Shown: positions 51,132-64,000, numbered from the stretch's first letter. The stretch: DNA of 64,000 nucleotides from Athene noctua (GCF_965140245.1 NC_134037.1:251037431-251101430), one strand, 5' to 3'. Notes: a model not told the origin generated them from the sequence alone. Program-made: numbers and translations.

Positions 51132-54100
51132 AAGCTAATTACAATTAAACTTATTAAAACATGATCCTTGTCTTGCAAGAAACTTGTAGTACAATGAAAG
51201 GTTCATACCTCAATATGGGATGATCTGTGGAAAGAAGTACAGAGGAGTAGAAAGGATTTCTGTGATATTATATGGCTTGGCCTTCAGAAAATGAGGATTA
51301 CTGATACATCAGTAGGGAAAAAGATAAATTCTAATATAACCCATGAGCCCCCATAGAAATAAGTAAAAATACATACATCTCCTTTTAAAAAGGAGTAAAT
51401 TTCCCTGGTTTGGGATATTTGAATGAAGGCATCTTTCAGAAGACAAAAGAACTTCAGATGGAAGAGAAAGAAGACATCAATAGCAGGGATGTCTCACCTG
51501 TGAAAACATGAAAATTGTCCCTACTAGTATTCACAAGCTCTCTGATGCTCCTGTGCTTGGGAGAAAATTCACATAGACTTCAATTTCAGGAAGGGCAATG
51601 AATCTACTTTCCTTCAGCAGTGGCAGTGATAGATTATGGTGGGCAGAGGAAAGGAGGAGAGCATTGTCCTCCTCACTGCTCAAATACAGACCTCAAGACA
51701 ATGTGAATGTTTAGGCTGTACATTTTATACAGTAGAGAAGTAATAATTTCAAGTCAAATACATATTCTTTCCTGTGCGTAGGACAGGTGAAATGAAGAGT
51801 GCCAGAATGAGTTTCTCAAGACTCCTTAGAGCAGAGTGTTCAGGGAATCCAGAATGACGCTTCAGTATTTCATTTAGATAGTAAGTTAAGGTTTCACTAA
51901 GTTTAAATATTACACATTGAATCTTGGCACATTTTATACAACAAAAAGGTCTTTTGAAATAATCACAGAAGTCATTATCATTATAATTGCACTGAAAAGT
52001 TCGAGTAGATCTTGTATTGTGTATTATGCAAACTACGCACCCTGTTTAGATGCATTCACATAACAGCTATTGTTTCCTATTATTTTATTATAATTGGAAC
52101 CTGGAGATCCATGACCATTCTCAGGTATTCAGTGTTCTATAAGAAGTTTACTGCTTACTTTTGCTTGTGTTATATAATATGTAGGGAAAATCTGTCCCTA
52201 AAATCTAGAACATGTCATTAAATCTCTTAACTGTAGAATGTGTTTGCTGCTCCAAGGTGTGATTCAATCATGAATAGTGTAGAAATTTCTGGAGGAATGC
52301 AGTTCAGAAAGTGCATTCCCCCTGACTCCTGTGATCTTCAAAAGACCCCTTTGTGAGAAACCAACCTATCTATCTGGGATTTTAGTGCTAACAAAAGAAA
52401 CTGGATAAGAGACGTGAGAATGTCATTAAACCTGATCTCATACAGTATATGATATCCAGCTTTATTAATTCATGCATTTCTTTTCAACTACTGCCATTGC
52501 AAAACAAAAGCAGTAATTCTGTACTATAGAGGAAGTAACGGCAGAAACTACATTTTTAAGTTATGTAATTTTTTTCAAGGTATTTTATTTGACATAAATT
52601 TATTTTTTCAAAAGTACACTTGCCATGAAAAAGCCTTTTTTGTCAGGCTAATGTGATACTAATTATTTGATATGTTACACTGACTACAACTATGATTAAA
52701 TATTTATTCAGATGCCTATTACCAGTACTTACGATTATCAATAACCTGTCATCAAAAATTTTATTCAGTCAACAAATATTCTTCTATGTTTAAAGCTAAC
52801 AATTTTTAGTATGTGTGTATAGAACATGTTGATTCTTTGAAATTACCCTTATAGCTGGCCTTCAATTTTTCAATATATTTTTTTTACTGAATAATGAAGC
52901 ATTTTATTGAAAATTTAAGTTTCTATGTCATATAAAATTAGCATCACTATGTGCTGCAGTCTCTTCACATTATGCATGAAATAACATTTTTGATTTACAA
53001 AACCACAGTAATATGGACTGCTTAATAACAAAGAAGCTAAACTCCAAAGATACCTCTTTCTTACCTAAGCATGCACACCTTTTTCCTAAATCTCTACAGA
53101 TATGCAAGATGGATAAACTTTTTAGACTAATTTTAGAATCGAAACTGCACAAATAGTCTTTGAAATAGACACGCACTTCTCCATATTCAATGATTTGAAT
53201 ATCCAGGCACCTCAAGGAGATCAGAGGCCACTGCTATTGCCAAATAGGTGTACTTTTAGTAGCTCCAAACAGCCATACTTTTAGTAGCTATTGAATTAAA
53301 AGCTTTAAAATACTAATCCAACAACAAGCAAGAAAAAAACAGAGATCTATCAGTAAGAAACAAAACTTGTTTCAATTATTCTAATATTAGTCACACTATT
53401 GTAAAGTCTTCCTTCCTTAGTTTTACTTTTGGGGAAAAATGCTAGCTCAGTATTACTAAACAATTTGAGTATAGAGAAGAAACAGCATAAAAGACTGTAA
53501 CCTCACTTACTGGAGCAACTAAAAAGAAGTGCAATAAACTTTAGAATGATATTGTGCTTTTTCTTAAGAATTGCCCACTGCTACTATAAAAATATTTTCC
53601 TTAGTGTCCTAGCTTTGCCTTGTAGAAATTTTCCTGGCTTTTTTTTTTTTTTGTCCAATTTTCAGCATCAATAGTTTCTTTAAATGCACTCTGTGATCAG
53701 CACTGAATACTGACATAATGGCTAGGTTTTATGGCTAATTCTAGAGACTGGAAAATGCATTAGTCCCCCTCTGCTTCAACTTCATCATTTGTAATATCAG
53801 GATGATCTTCAAATATTTCATAAGAAAATGTGTTAACCTCCACTAGTCTCCAGGGAAAAAAAAATAAAATATTTCTTCCACACTGAAAGTAAATGTATGC
53901 TTAATCCTCGTACCAAATATCGCCAACAGACCAACGTAGCTCAGTCTGGTTTGGGTTCTGCTGAGACCAGTGTAAACACGGAGTGAAATACAATCTTTTG
54001 TTTTCAACCACAAATACAGCAGTTCTATCTATTTCTCCATTTTTAGCTTCACAAATCTTTTCAGTGAACTGACACACGACACTAAATGAGGTGCTAAAGG

Positions 54101-56799
54101 TGACATCTATATCACAGGTGGGGTTTTTTTAATGTTTTTGATCCACTGTGCATATTCCATAGATATCAAAGAGATGGAGTGAGGTTTGTTGTGGAAGTAT
54201 GCTTACTTTCATTGCATCAGCTTTAAAGACCTGATCAGAAAAATTATTATAACCATTAAAATAATTTACAGCCTATGGGAAGAATCTGGTCTCATCCCAC
54301 AGTGGTATTTTTTCTTCTCACAAAGAAACTCTAGAACTATGCTCTGGTAAAGTATAGTTGTGCTCAGCCATCTGTCCCTGTGGTGCTGAGTTTGGGGGTC
54401 CAAATAAGAAAATTAAAATTAAAATCCTGGGAGTTCATGGGATAATTATTTACACCCTTAGACCTCCTGAAGCAGGTGTTCAGCCTGCTGTTGAAGTTAA
54501 TTACCAACCACTAACAGTGAAGCTGGCATATTGCCAGTTTTCTAAAAGTAATTTTTTTCTCCTAGTGTAGGCTGAAAATACTCTTCATTTCAGTCTTCCT
54601 CCCATTTATGTAAGTATGTCCCAGATTTCACCTTCAAATTAATCACCTTCAAATAACAATAAACTCTAGATAATTACCAGTTCAGAAAGCATTTAGAAAC
54701 ACCAAATGGGGCAAAAATCCCCAGTACCCTACAGCTTAATTCGTTTACTTTCTCTAGAAGCTATGATGAACTGAATGAGTAACTAAAATGTTCTATTCAA
54801 GTATTGTTATTTGTAAAGCCTGTTAATAGCTTTGCATACATATGTATAAATAAAATTATAGAAATAATATTTAGAGATCAAAATATAGTCTTATTTTGTC
54901 CTTTGGTCCAGGCCCTGTTACTGTGACAGTGTAACTAGCTGACACACCATACTTTTAACAGAAATATGATGTTTCTGGATCAGAAATGTGTTATCATAAA
55001 ATGCACAGTGGATGGATTTGGGATTTCTTGTGGTATTATGGCAGATCTGGTACTGATAAATCTTTTCTCACTTATATAAATAACAGAAAAATGTACAATA
55101 TTCTCAAATTTCACCTTGAAGGTTTCGGGAAGGAAGAAACAAAAAAGTCACTGAAACATAGTTGTGCCATAAGGCTTTCTTACAGTTATGGTCAGAAAGT
55201 AGGTAGTTAAAATCAGCTAATCAACTGAAAAATCTAATAGCTAATTAGCTATTGTAATATTAAAACCATTAAAGAACTCCAAAAGGGGAAGAGATAAACT
55301 CTTCTGCATTACCATTTTCTTTGATCAAAATTCTACCATCAAATGCATCTTCATATCTCTGTTTACTTTTAAGGGAACTGTAAATTCTACCTGCAATGTG
55401 GGAATTATAGATAAGTGTGGAATTCAGAAAACTACATTTCATAATAAACAGTGCATCTCCTGTAATATTAAAAACACTTGAACTCACAACACACCACTCC
55501 TATAGTAAAAAAGTAATAGGATGGAATTCACACAACCAAATGCAAGTGCCTACATTATGGAAGCCAATTCAGAGACATTTTATAGTGAGTGAAGAAAAAC
55601 AAATATATCTTGGGTGAAGAGTATAATTAATCTATCACCAAAGCAGATGAATTCTATTCTTAAAATGCCTTTCCCAAAATGATGAGCAGAACTGAAGGCA
55701 ACTAGTCCAGAAGTAGAAACCTAAAGATGGGCAAAATAAATCTCACATAATATATCTAGTTCTGAAATCAGAAGCAAAACATGAGTTTTGTCCTTTTTTT
55801 TAAAAATCATGAATTGTGCTTATAAATGTTATATAAGATTGTGGTTATGATATGATTTTTAAAACTATTTTGAGTTCTTCATTCTCTATAAACTCGCATC
55901 AAATTATGTTTAATTTAATAAAAGGATTCTTGCCAGTGAGAAGTTTATGGAGTTCTGATTATACGCTTTTAGCCATGATAATAAAAGAAACCAGTTCTAA
56001 AGTTGCCTCTCCATCAGATTCAAAAATGTTTTAGTAGTATCCACCAGACCAGACCATTTTAGAGAAAAAATATGTTCTCACTTTGTTGATGTTTCCAGAG
56101 AATATAGCACTAGGATAGTAATATAAACCAGTAAGAACTGATATGCATATAACAATAGAAAAATTTTAAAATAGTGTTGGGTTAACTGTTAAAATACTCT
56201 TTGTAAACTTTGTGTTCTTTTTAAAAAGAAAAGGAGAGTATAGTGTGTAATATGCATTTTATTAAACTCAGTGGAACAGCAAGACTAATACAATACTACA
56301 TCATTTTGACAGGTCCTAAAAGACCAAGAAAAATCTAAATAGAAAAATTATTTAAAGATAGTCTTTGGGGGTTCAGAAATGTCTATAGTATAACACTTCC
56401 AAAATGTAGTTCCTTGAAGAACACAGCAGATCTTATTTCTTCATCTGTACCAAATAGATTTGACATGTTATTTCATACTACTCTGATTAATGTATATGCA
56501 ATACACATAAAGCTAAATAATGTATTTAATGTTCATAGCAAAATACAAAGTGTGAGGGTACGTGGAAGGTGAGAACATCTGCTTCATCAAGATTATCCAG
56601 TCAAGTACTTTTGCAGTGCAGAAGAGTTTAATATCTAAAGTGGGAAGCAATGAGCAAGAGCAGTCAGATACACAAACCTGATAGACACAGGGTAACAGAG
56701 ATGATGCCAAAGATCAAAGTCTCCAGTCAGTAGCTGGTGAGCCATTAAGAAGCTCCAGGAACAGCTCTGGAGAGGGTCACCTAGACTTTTCAGATAATA
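51132..56799. other. CNTN5 long 5' intron, 5.7 kb without gene
   Basis: AT-rich intron with no LINE or gene recognised. One minus-strand site at 53064 (CTTAG|GTAAGA) is a good donor with an open frame before it (to 53215). The frame gives no signal peptide or known domain, so I do not call an exon. Confidence 0.6.
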
Positions 56800-57656
56800 C
56801 AGAATCACAGAGTCGTCTAGGTTGGAAAAGACCTTGAAGATCATCCAGTCCAACCATGAACCTAACACTGACAGTTCCCAACTACACCAGATCCCTCAGC
56901 GCTATGTCGACCCGACTCTTAAACACCTCCAGGGATGGGGACTCCACAACTGCCCTGGGCAGCCCATTCCAACGCCCAACGACCCCTTCTGGAAAGAAAT
57001 GCTTCCTAATATCCAGTCTAAACCTTTCCTTGGCACAATTTGGGGCGATTCCCTTTTGTCCTATTGCTGGTTACTTGGTTGAAGAGACTCATCCCCAGCT
57101 CTCTGCACCCTCCTTTCAGGGAGGTGTAGAGGGCGATGAGGTCTCCCCTCAGCCTCCTCTTCTCCAGACTAAACCCCCCCAGTTCCCTCAGCCGCTCCTC
57201 GTACGACCTGTGCTCCAGACCCTGCACCAGCTCCGTTGCCCTTCTCTGGACACGCTCGAGTCATTCAATGTCCTTTTTGCAGTGAGGGGCCCAAAACTGA
57301 ACACAGGAATCGAGGGGCGGCCTCACCAGTGCCGAGGACAGGGGTCAGATCCCTTCCCTGTCCCTGCTGGCCACGCTATTGCTGACACAAGCCAGGATGC
57401 CGTTGGCCTTCTTGGCCACCTGGGCACACTGCTGGCTCCTGTTCAGCCGGCTGTCTATCAACCCCCCCAGGTCCCTCTCTGACTGGCAGCTCTCCAGCCA
57501 CTCCTCCCCAAGCCTGTAGCTCTGCTGGGGGTTGTTGTGGCCCAAGGGCAGCCCCTAGCATTTGGCCTTATTGAAACTCCTCCAGTTGGACTCAGCCCAT
57601 GGCTCCAGCCTGTCCAGGTCTCTCTGCAGAGCCTCCCTACCCTCGAGCAGATCAAT
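56800..57656 (-). mobile_element. CR1 LINE 3' fragment, 860 bp, well preserved
   Basis: Minus-oriented CR1. On the plus strand it starts CAGAATCACAGAGTCGTCTA, runs through GGGCAGCCCATTCCAACGCC, TCAGCCTCCTCTTCTCCAGA and GGGGCCCAAAACTGAACACA, and ends at CCTCGAGCAGATCAATA. Its GC content and long open shadows (208 codons at 56856-57482 on the opposite strand) suggest limited decay. Those frames are not host genes. Confidence 0.97.
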
Positions 57657-58245
57657 ACTATTAAGAAGGACTAAACAAGAGGAACATGAGGACTTGTTTG
57701 CTAGCTGTCCCAAGCTAGACAGGTGAGGAAGAGACCCACCCAATGTTGCAGATAAGAGGGCTCTGGGTATGAGCAGAGGTTTTGGACAGACAGAAGGTCC
57801 ATGCCAGTACTTGGGGATCTGCAAAGGTGTGTTTACTTGTGAATCAATAGTGTCGTGTGTGTGCTTTCACCAGCAAACTTCAATCCTGATCAGCTGAAGA
57901 GGTGGAAGGATACTTGGCTGGTTGCGCTTACATCTCCTGTCCGTCTGTGTAGTTTTACACGATGGTGCAGTTCAAGGCAGCGCCTTCTGCATGGCAGCCT
58001 GTGTAACCATCATGTCAGCATCTTCCGCGTGCCCTCTGTGTTTGTGTGCGTGTGTCTCTCTGATACACATTCAGCCTTGCTACTGGTTGAATCTACAAAG
58101 GGGGAAGCAGCAGCCATGTCCATTGGCTTGGGACAGAGACCCTCAGGTCCCTGGTCTCACCAGGCTGAACTTCAGTGGCCAGGCAGGGGGAATCCCCTAG
58201 GCTCCAGAGCTGCCAGACACCATGACCACATGTAACACCCCTTAA
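57657..58245 (+). mobile_element. Candidate avian LTR fragment
   Basis: About 590 bp of GC-richer sequence abutting the 5' break of a CR1 copy. Parts recall avian endogenous-retrovirus LTRs, for example TCACCAGCAAACTTCAATCC (57868 on) and GCTCCAGAGCTGCCAGACAC (58201 on), but I recognise them only loosely. No gag, pol or env coding sequence, primer-binding site or second LTR is visible, so at most it is a solo or partial LTR. The 126-codon frame at 57855-58235 shows no domain. Confidence 0.35.
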
Positions 58246-59254
58246 CATGGAGCACCACAGTACTGTATGATCAAAAGTTTTTAGTAATCTGTCTGAAAAA
58301 AAAAAAAAAGTACCTTAAAAAAAAGGTATGTCAGAAAAATACATGAATCTATTTTTAAAATAAATAATGCTGTCAGTGAAGACAACAGCTCTCCTTTAGT
58401 TCAGTGAAACTGCAATTCCTCCTTAGAACAGCCTTTGACAAAACAGCTATTGTACACTTAGAAAGAAGATTTTAGTGTCCTGAGAGGTTTTATTGAATCA
58501 CAGGTCACTTGTATCCTATTGATGTAGCCTTCTGAGTGGCTTATTTTTCAAATGTACAAAATTCAAAGACCAATTTTGAGAACAATATTGTTCTGAGTGG
58601 CAACGGTAACACAGAAAAAAAAAGATGCTGACTGTTTCACTTCGCAGGATTGATACAAGCCTGTGAAACTGGAGTGCAGCAACGATTACATAGGGTGGTA
58701 AGGAAATGGATGACATCTCTGTGCATATAGTTCTATTAAAGCTTGCTAAATTTAATTTATTATTCCTGCATAACTGTCTAAAATATTTAGGTCATATTGG
58801 GCTAAATACACACACACTTTTACATGCCTTAACAATCATGCATTAAATTGAGTCATGTAATTTTGTGTCTGTAGGCTCTCTTCTTCTGTTAGTGTGCATA
58901 ACTGCAAGACTAACGTTTAAGTTTAATGGCAATAGAAGAGTGGTCTGAGGTTACAGCTGCTTCAGAAACATCAAGATCATATATTTTATCACAACTATTA
59001 GAAAAATGGGTTGCATTTTTTGCCTTTTTAAATTAGTACTCTCCTATTAGTCTCTAATTTGAACTTGTTTACCTTTACCTCTTCAAAGTGAAGACAAAAA
59101 ATAGCCATGGTTTGGGTGTTTTCTTTAATCCTTCCCTGATAAATTTTGGTTACAAAAGCTGCTGCTGCAGACCCACAGGGTGGGGCGCAGCTCTGCAGTA
59201 AAAGCCCTCAAATAACCATAAGCCCTGACTATGCCCTGGCAGTAAAGAGGCCAA
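58246..59254. other. CNTN5 long 5' intron, no gene seen
   Basis: AT-rich intron with an A-rich patch at 58298-58325. The last 100 bp before 59255 are GC-richer and may already belong to the following CR1 copy. Confidence 0.55.
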
Positions 59255-59806
59255 AACCACCATGGGCTGCAGGAAAAGGGGCAGAGCCAGAAGACCTGGG
59301 GAAGTGGTTATCTGCCTTTACTTGGCACTGTGTCCAGTTTTGGACCCTCCACTGCAAGAAAGACATGACCAACTGGAGTGGTATCAGTGGCCCAGATGGT
59401 GGTGGCTGGAGCACTTGCCCTGTGAGGAGATGCCTAGAGCAGAGAAAGCTTTGGGGGGACCTAACAGCAGCACCAGTGCCTATGGGAGGTCCTTGAGGAG
59501 ATGGAGCCAGGCTTTTCATAGTGCAGCTGCGCGGGAGGGCGAGAGACAGTGGATATAAATGGTTAGGCAGAAGTTCAGACTAGATATAGGAAAAACTTCT
59601 TCCCAATGAGGAAGGTCCAGCAATGACACAGGTTGCCCAAAAATTCCGTGAAGTCTCTGTCCCTGGAGGCTGTCAAGACCTGACTGGATAAAATGTTCTG
59701 AGTAACTGGGTTTGTCCCTATAGCTGACCCTGCTGTGAGCAGGAGGTTGGACTGGAGACCTCCTGAGATCCTTTCCAGCCTGAATGATTCTGTGATTCTG
59801 TGATGA
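59255..59806 (+). mobile_element. CR1 LINE 3' fragment, about 500 bp
   Basis: Plus-oriented CR1: CACTGTGTCCAGTTTTGGAC, GGCTGGAGCACTTGCCCTGT, CTTTGGGGGGACCTAACAGC, then GGTTGGACTGGAGACCTCCT and ATTCTGTGATTCTGTGATGA at the end. The 5' limit is uncertain; the part after about 59325 is secure. It is a different subfamily from 42832-43299. The open frames at 59146-59558 are CR1 relics. Confidence 0.93.
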
Positions 59807-62172
59807 TATTGAATTCTCTATTGTTTGCAGCACCAGTCATGCTCTTAATCAGATAAGTACCATACCTACTTAGATCCTTTTATAGCCATTGATGAAATCC
59901 CACATGGACATTCCTTAAGCCATTGTTCCAATCTTTTTTAAAATTATCAAGTTGATTATGAGTGTTAGAGAAAATAATTATCCTACTTTGTACAGGGCAG
60001 GGAGTTGGGGTTTTGGTTTGGTTTTTTTTTTCCAAATAATTTTTTTTTTAAAAATACAGTCTATTATTTCTGTTGGCACATCCAAAGTTGACCCTCACTG
60101 AGATCAGCAGGTAATCCTTTCATGATCTGAAAGAGGAGGATCAAGCAGAAAATTGTTGATGATACAACAATAACTTGCAAAACCAGCTGTCTGGATCCAC
60201 TGTCTTTGAATATTAATTTTTTTTCTCCTCAACAAAAGCATAAGATTTAAAGCTGTATGTAGCAGACAGTACTTTCGCTAATGGTGGTCACATGGGTTTT
60301 GCAGTTGCAGTGAGAAAAGACAGCAGAGTACCAGGACAAGCAGGTGGACTGAACAAAAAATACAGGTGCATGCTTTGTCACCTCAGCCTTTATTAAAATA
60401 ACATAGCATTGGATATTTTAATCCCAGGACCGGAGAACAACTGGCACAGCAGATCAACAGTGGGAATAATGCAGGTGTGTGTTTTGTGAACTCAGCCTTT
60501 TGAACAGCATTAGTGGTTAGCAGGTGACATGGAAAGGACAACAGATAACATGATTACAGAAAATATTGCATTACCTTCTATTATGTGGTGATGTAAAGAA
60601 AAACACAGAGCTGTGGCATGCTTCAATAAAATTTTTTAGACAAGCAGTATTTTGAAGTTGAAAAGAAGCCAAAGTTACCTGTGAATATGATGAATGCTTT
60701 CAAATTCCCTAGTTTTCTGATTCAGATTCAAGTCTGGAAATCAATCCTCCTATTTGGTGAGACAGCCTAAACATGAGGCCTGTATTGTTCTCTGGACTGG
60801 TTCCCTGAGGTTTTCTGGTCAAGTCTTCTCTAGCTAATTATTTGAGAATTCTTCAGGCAGAGGAGAGAATACAAGAGAGCTTCACAATGAAGGCATTAAT
60901 GTGGAAATACAGGAGTCTAGCTAGATTCTTTTCAATACCTGGTTAAATACAAAGATTTTGTTGTGTAGCTTGGATTCTCACTTATTCAAGGACTTCTGAA
61001 ATTATTTGTGTTTTCTCACATACACATAATGCTCTCCATAGAAATTAACAGTTAAGAGCAAAAATCAGCACTCCTTTATTCTCTCTGCAAGCTCCGTGAT
61101 GGTAGACGGTCTACAGGCTACTCTCCATACAGATCTGAGTGGTAGTTTCTGAGCATTCTGTAGGTGGTTTTGGCATCTAAACCTACAATTCTTTCTACTT
61201 GCTTGTTCAGGATCCTTTAGAGCACCAAATCCTCTTTCTTCTATGTCCAGTTAAAGCCAAATGATCAATATTTTGGAAGTCCAAAGTAAAACTGTCACAT
61301 GAAAGTAGTTTATAAGGCATTCGGAAGATACTGTGGGTAAAAAGATTTTGCTGCTGAAGAAACAGTATTTGAATTGATCACTTTCATTCCAAAGATTTTT
61401 CACAGGCAACAGTATCCCCTCTTATGTGTGACTCTGCTTGCATGACAATTAAATAGTATATATTTAGAAATATAATTGTTCTGCAGATTGCTTAGTTTGG
61501 TTAAGCTACCTTATATGTAATTTGAAGCAAATGAATGCAATAAATTGAAGCAAGTGCTAGAAGTCTTCACATTTTTCATGCAAATTAAGGCAGTCAATGT
61601 ATGAAAAGACCCTTAATAATTAAAATTCTTAAAATTTAAAACTTAAAACCACTTTTTTTTTTTTTTTCCTGCTTTCAATAGTGGTTAACATTGATTTGAT
61701 ACTAATAACATAATTTATCATGCTTTGAAGGTAGAGTGATGTCAAACCAGAAAAAGGATTTCCATGATCAGCTCTCAGTAACCAAAGAGCCAAAAGATGT
61801 TAAAGAAGAAAACAAAACCACTTTTATTTGCAGTTAGACACTGTCATTAAAGACAGTTAAGATTAAGAAGGTGTTTAGTCACAATATTAGTCTAGCTCTT
61901 TATGCAAATATCACCACATGTATCTAACTAGTCAGTTGGGTCAGTTACTTTGCTGGGATCAATTCAATCTGAAATCTAGCATAGATCAGAGTCCTGACAG
62001 CTCTTAGCTTCACCATGGATTATTTCAGTTTTTAAATAATGAAAAGTAATCAAATAATAATTTGATGGGTATAGTAGGAGGGCTGGCTGGCTGGCTAGCT
62101 GGCTAGGAGGGACATAAAATCTATATTTCATAGTAGTTTGTATAAGAATTACAAAGTTGTGGTTTCACTTAC
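59807..62172. other. CNTN5 long 5' intron, no gene seen
   Basis: AT-rich intron. It holds a T/G-rich stretch near 60005-60045, an imperfect repeat near 60350-60510 (CTTTGTCACCTCAGCCTTT and TTTTGTGAACTCAGCCTTTT), a T run near 61652-61668 and a GGCT repeat at 62082-62107. Confidence 0.6.
62082..62107 (+). repeat. Short (GGCT)n repeat
   Basis: About six GGCT/GGCTA units in a row; a simple repeat. Confidence 0.85.
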
Positions 62173-62291
62173 CTATGACCAGATCTGAAGACCGTGTGTA
62201 GTTACCATTCTCTATTATACTAGGCAGTTGGTCTGCTCTTCTGCTGACTACAGATGCTTGGGTGATAAATCCCTTACAGGAGTTATTTGTT
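62173..62291 (-). other. Candidate upstream exon (unproven)
   Basis: On the minus strand a strong donor (GTCATAG|GTAAGTGA) closes a stretch that can start at an acceptor-like ATTTTACAAATTCAG. The 119-nt segment is open in one frame (reading QLPSIIENGNYTRSSDLVI at its end) and ends one base into a codon. That is the phase required to join the 20698-20916 exon through its Glu codon. It contains no Met and no hydrophobic signal peptide, so it could be a 5' UTR exon, an alternative exon or coincidence. The acceptor has a weak pyrimidine tract. Confidence 0.2.
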
Positions 62292-64000
62292 CTGAATTTG
62301 TAAAATGCCCAGCACAACAGGTTCCTAGGCATTGTTATATTATTGATAAACAAACACAATATTATATGCTCCGTGGTATTTTATGTCAGTGAACGCATAG
62401 GGTTGGTTGGCTTTCGCTGTTTTTTTTCCTTGTTTCTGTTGCCTAAGAGAAATTAAACTCTCAAAGCAGCACTTCTCTAGGGGATTAATGTACTTCTTCG
62501 GTAAAGCATTTGACCTCAGGACTTACAACATATTTCTTATTCTTGTTTGTGTGTCTCTGGAGGGTGTTCAGCAGTCACCCAGCTGTATGGTGTCTGATTT
62601 GTCTTGATGCATTTTGCCTCTTTCTGTGATATACTTTGAACAGCAATTTGTGACTGATAATAGGATATATTTCATATGAAGGTTTACAAAAGATAAGCAA
62701 CAATAAATCCAAGCAACTTCCTCAGATTGTGATGGACTTGTAATGTAAAAATAAAATAATGTTTAGTAAAACTTAAAAATGGACTACTGCTGATATACAG
62801 AATCCAGTGTATGAGTTCACATTACAAAACACAACTTCAAAATTGTATCAGTCACATTTGCAATATATGGCACAGTCAGCTGGGTTTTTTGGCTAGGGCA
62901 TATGTAATGCATAAGTAAGTGTCACTCCCCAATAGATTTTTCTTGTCCAACATTTTTCATTGTCCATCAATGTCCAACATTTCTGTATATTTAAACTGCA
63001 CCCTTGAAATTATGTTGCTGAATATATACATAATCATCAACTGGTATTAAACTTTTAAACATGCACTTATTTTTCTTCTCTCTTGTAATAATCTCATTCT
63101 TATCCCTATAATTTAAAACCCTTAAACCAAATTTATTTAAACATAAATATGAGTAACTGATAGACCTGAAGGACAACTGGAAGCTCTCTACATTTTCTGC
63201 CAGTCTGCATATACATTTGAATTAAAGATTCTTAAAGGAAAATTGTGTGTAAACATGATGGCTTGAAGAGTATTTATACAGCCTGTACTTCTTACATAAA
63301 CTTATGAATTCAGCATACAGTCCTTAACAAAACTACAGTTCATGCTTGGAGCATCTAGCCCCTTTCCTTCTCCACTGCCTCCCTAGCTCATCCGGGCACC
63401 AAAATTCCAAGAAGCACACACCAACACTAAAAGGTCAGCAAAGATGCCACTGAAATGTAGCTGCTCTAAAACACAGTTTTAGCTTATTAGAAAGGATTGG
63501 CCAGTCAGGCTGTAAATCACCAGAACAGCAGTTTCATCTGTCAAAAATCTGTGAACACCAAAGAGGGTCTTTTCAGGCAATCATCCAACAAAAAGCCTGG
63601 GAAGTAGTGAAAGGGCAGGGACTGTGCCCATCAGTCTCACCAGTCAGCTGGAGCTGCCTCTACCAGACAGCTATGAGACAAATGCTGCTTCTCTGAATGC
63701 AGATAGACTTTGATGAACTCCCATGGGAATGAGGAGTTAGATTAAGAAGCAGTGCATTAGGAAAATAATAAACATGCTAATCTCTTGTACTTCCTTCAAG
63801 TAAAGCATCATCATATTTAGCAATTCTGTGCAAAGCCTATTTGCTTGCAGCTATACACTTCTAACTCTTCTGATGGCCTGTTAAACCAGACATCGTTTAA
63901 GAAGGTTCTGATAAAAAAGTTTGCTTTGTCTTTGCTGCAAATCCCAGGCAGTAGAGGGAGTTAAACAGAAATTCTGCCTTTTAAAAGTATGGGGCATGAA
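62292..64000. other. Right edge of the window, no gene seen
   Basis: AT-rich sequence, presumably still CNTN5 5' intron. No minus-strand exon encoding a signal peptide, CpG-rich promoter or repeat family was recognised here. Confidence 0.55.

Noticed and set aside
52970..53215. Minus-strand open frame ending at a GTAAGA donor in phase 1 as the CNTN5 first exon
   Set aside because: The donor phase fits, but the translation has no signal peptide or contactin-like sequence and no supporting promoter.
56856..57482. 208-codon open frame on the plus strand
   Set aside because: It is the antisense of a well-preserved CR1 3' region; similar shadows occur in the other CR1 copies.

Overview
The window is vertebrate nuclear DNA, almost certainly from a bird. 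About a dozen CR1 LINE fragments lie in both orientations, most of them keeping the typical 3' end (repeated ATTCTGTG). The rest is AT-rich intron with short simple repeats. There are no operons, bacterial genes, CRISPR arrays, or convincing tRNA or rRNA genes.

The only host gene I can support is the 5' coding part of CNTN5 (contactin-5, also called NB-2 or FAR-2) on the minus strand. Three coding exons have consensus splice sites and compatible phases. In transcript order they are: 20916-20698 (219 nt, serine-rich segment just after the signal peptide), 8380-8257 (124 nt, first half of Ig domain 1) and 3011-2836 (176 nt, second half of Ig domain 1). Joined, they give 519 nt of open frame. 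The introns between them are 5.2 kb and 12.3 kb. The exon with the start codon and signal peptide was not found in the 43 kb upstream (20917-64000), so that intron is either longer than this or holds an exon I did not recognise. The next downstream exon lies beyond base 1.

Layout: 1-2835 intron; 2836-3011 exon; 3012-8256 intron with one CR1; 8257-8380 exon; 8381-20697 intron with a 1.5 kb CR1 carrying a decayed reverse transcriptase, a GC-rich island of unknown origin (13936-14465), an X-box-like palindrome and a 67-bp GGAA/TTCC microsatellite; 20698-20916 exon; 20917-64000 long 5' intron. The long intron holds several CR1 copies, a pair of inverted arms about 190 bp long and 1.7 kb apart (39071-41150), TTGG-rich tracts, a candidate LTR fragment (57657-58245) and a candidate upstream exon (62173-62291).

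I found no new biological system. The observations most worth checking are the inverted repeat pair, the GC-rich island, the candidate phase-matched upstream exon and the missing signal-peptide exon. Family identifications come from reading translations against remembered family features; no database search was run.
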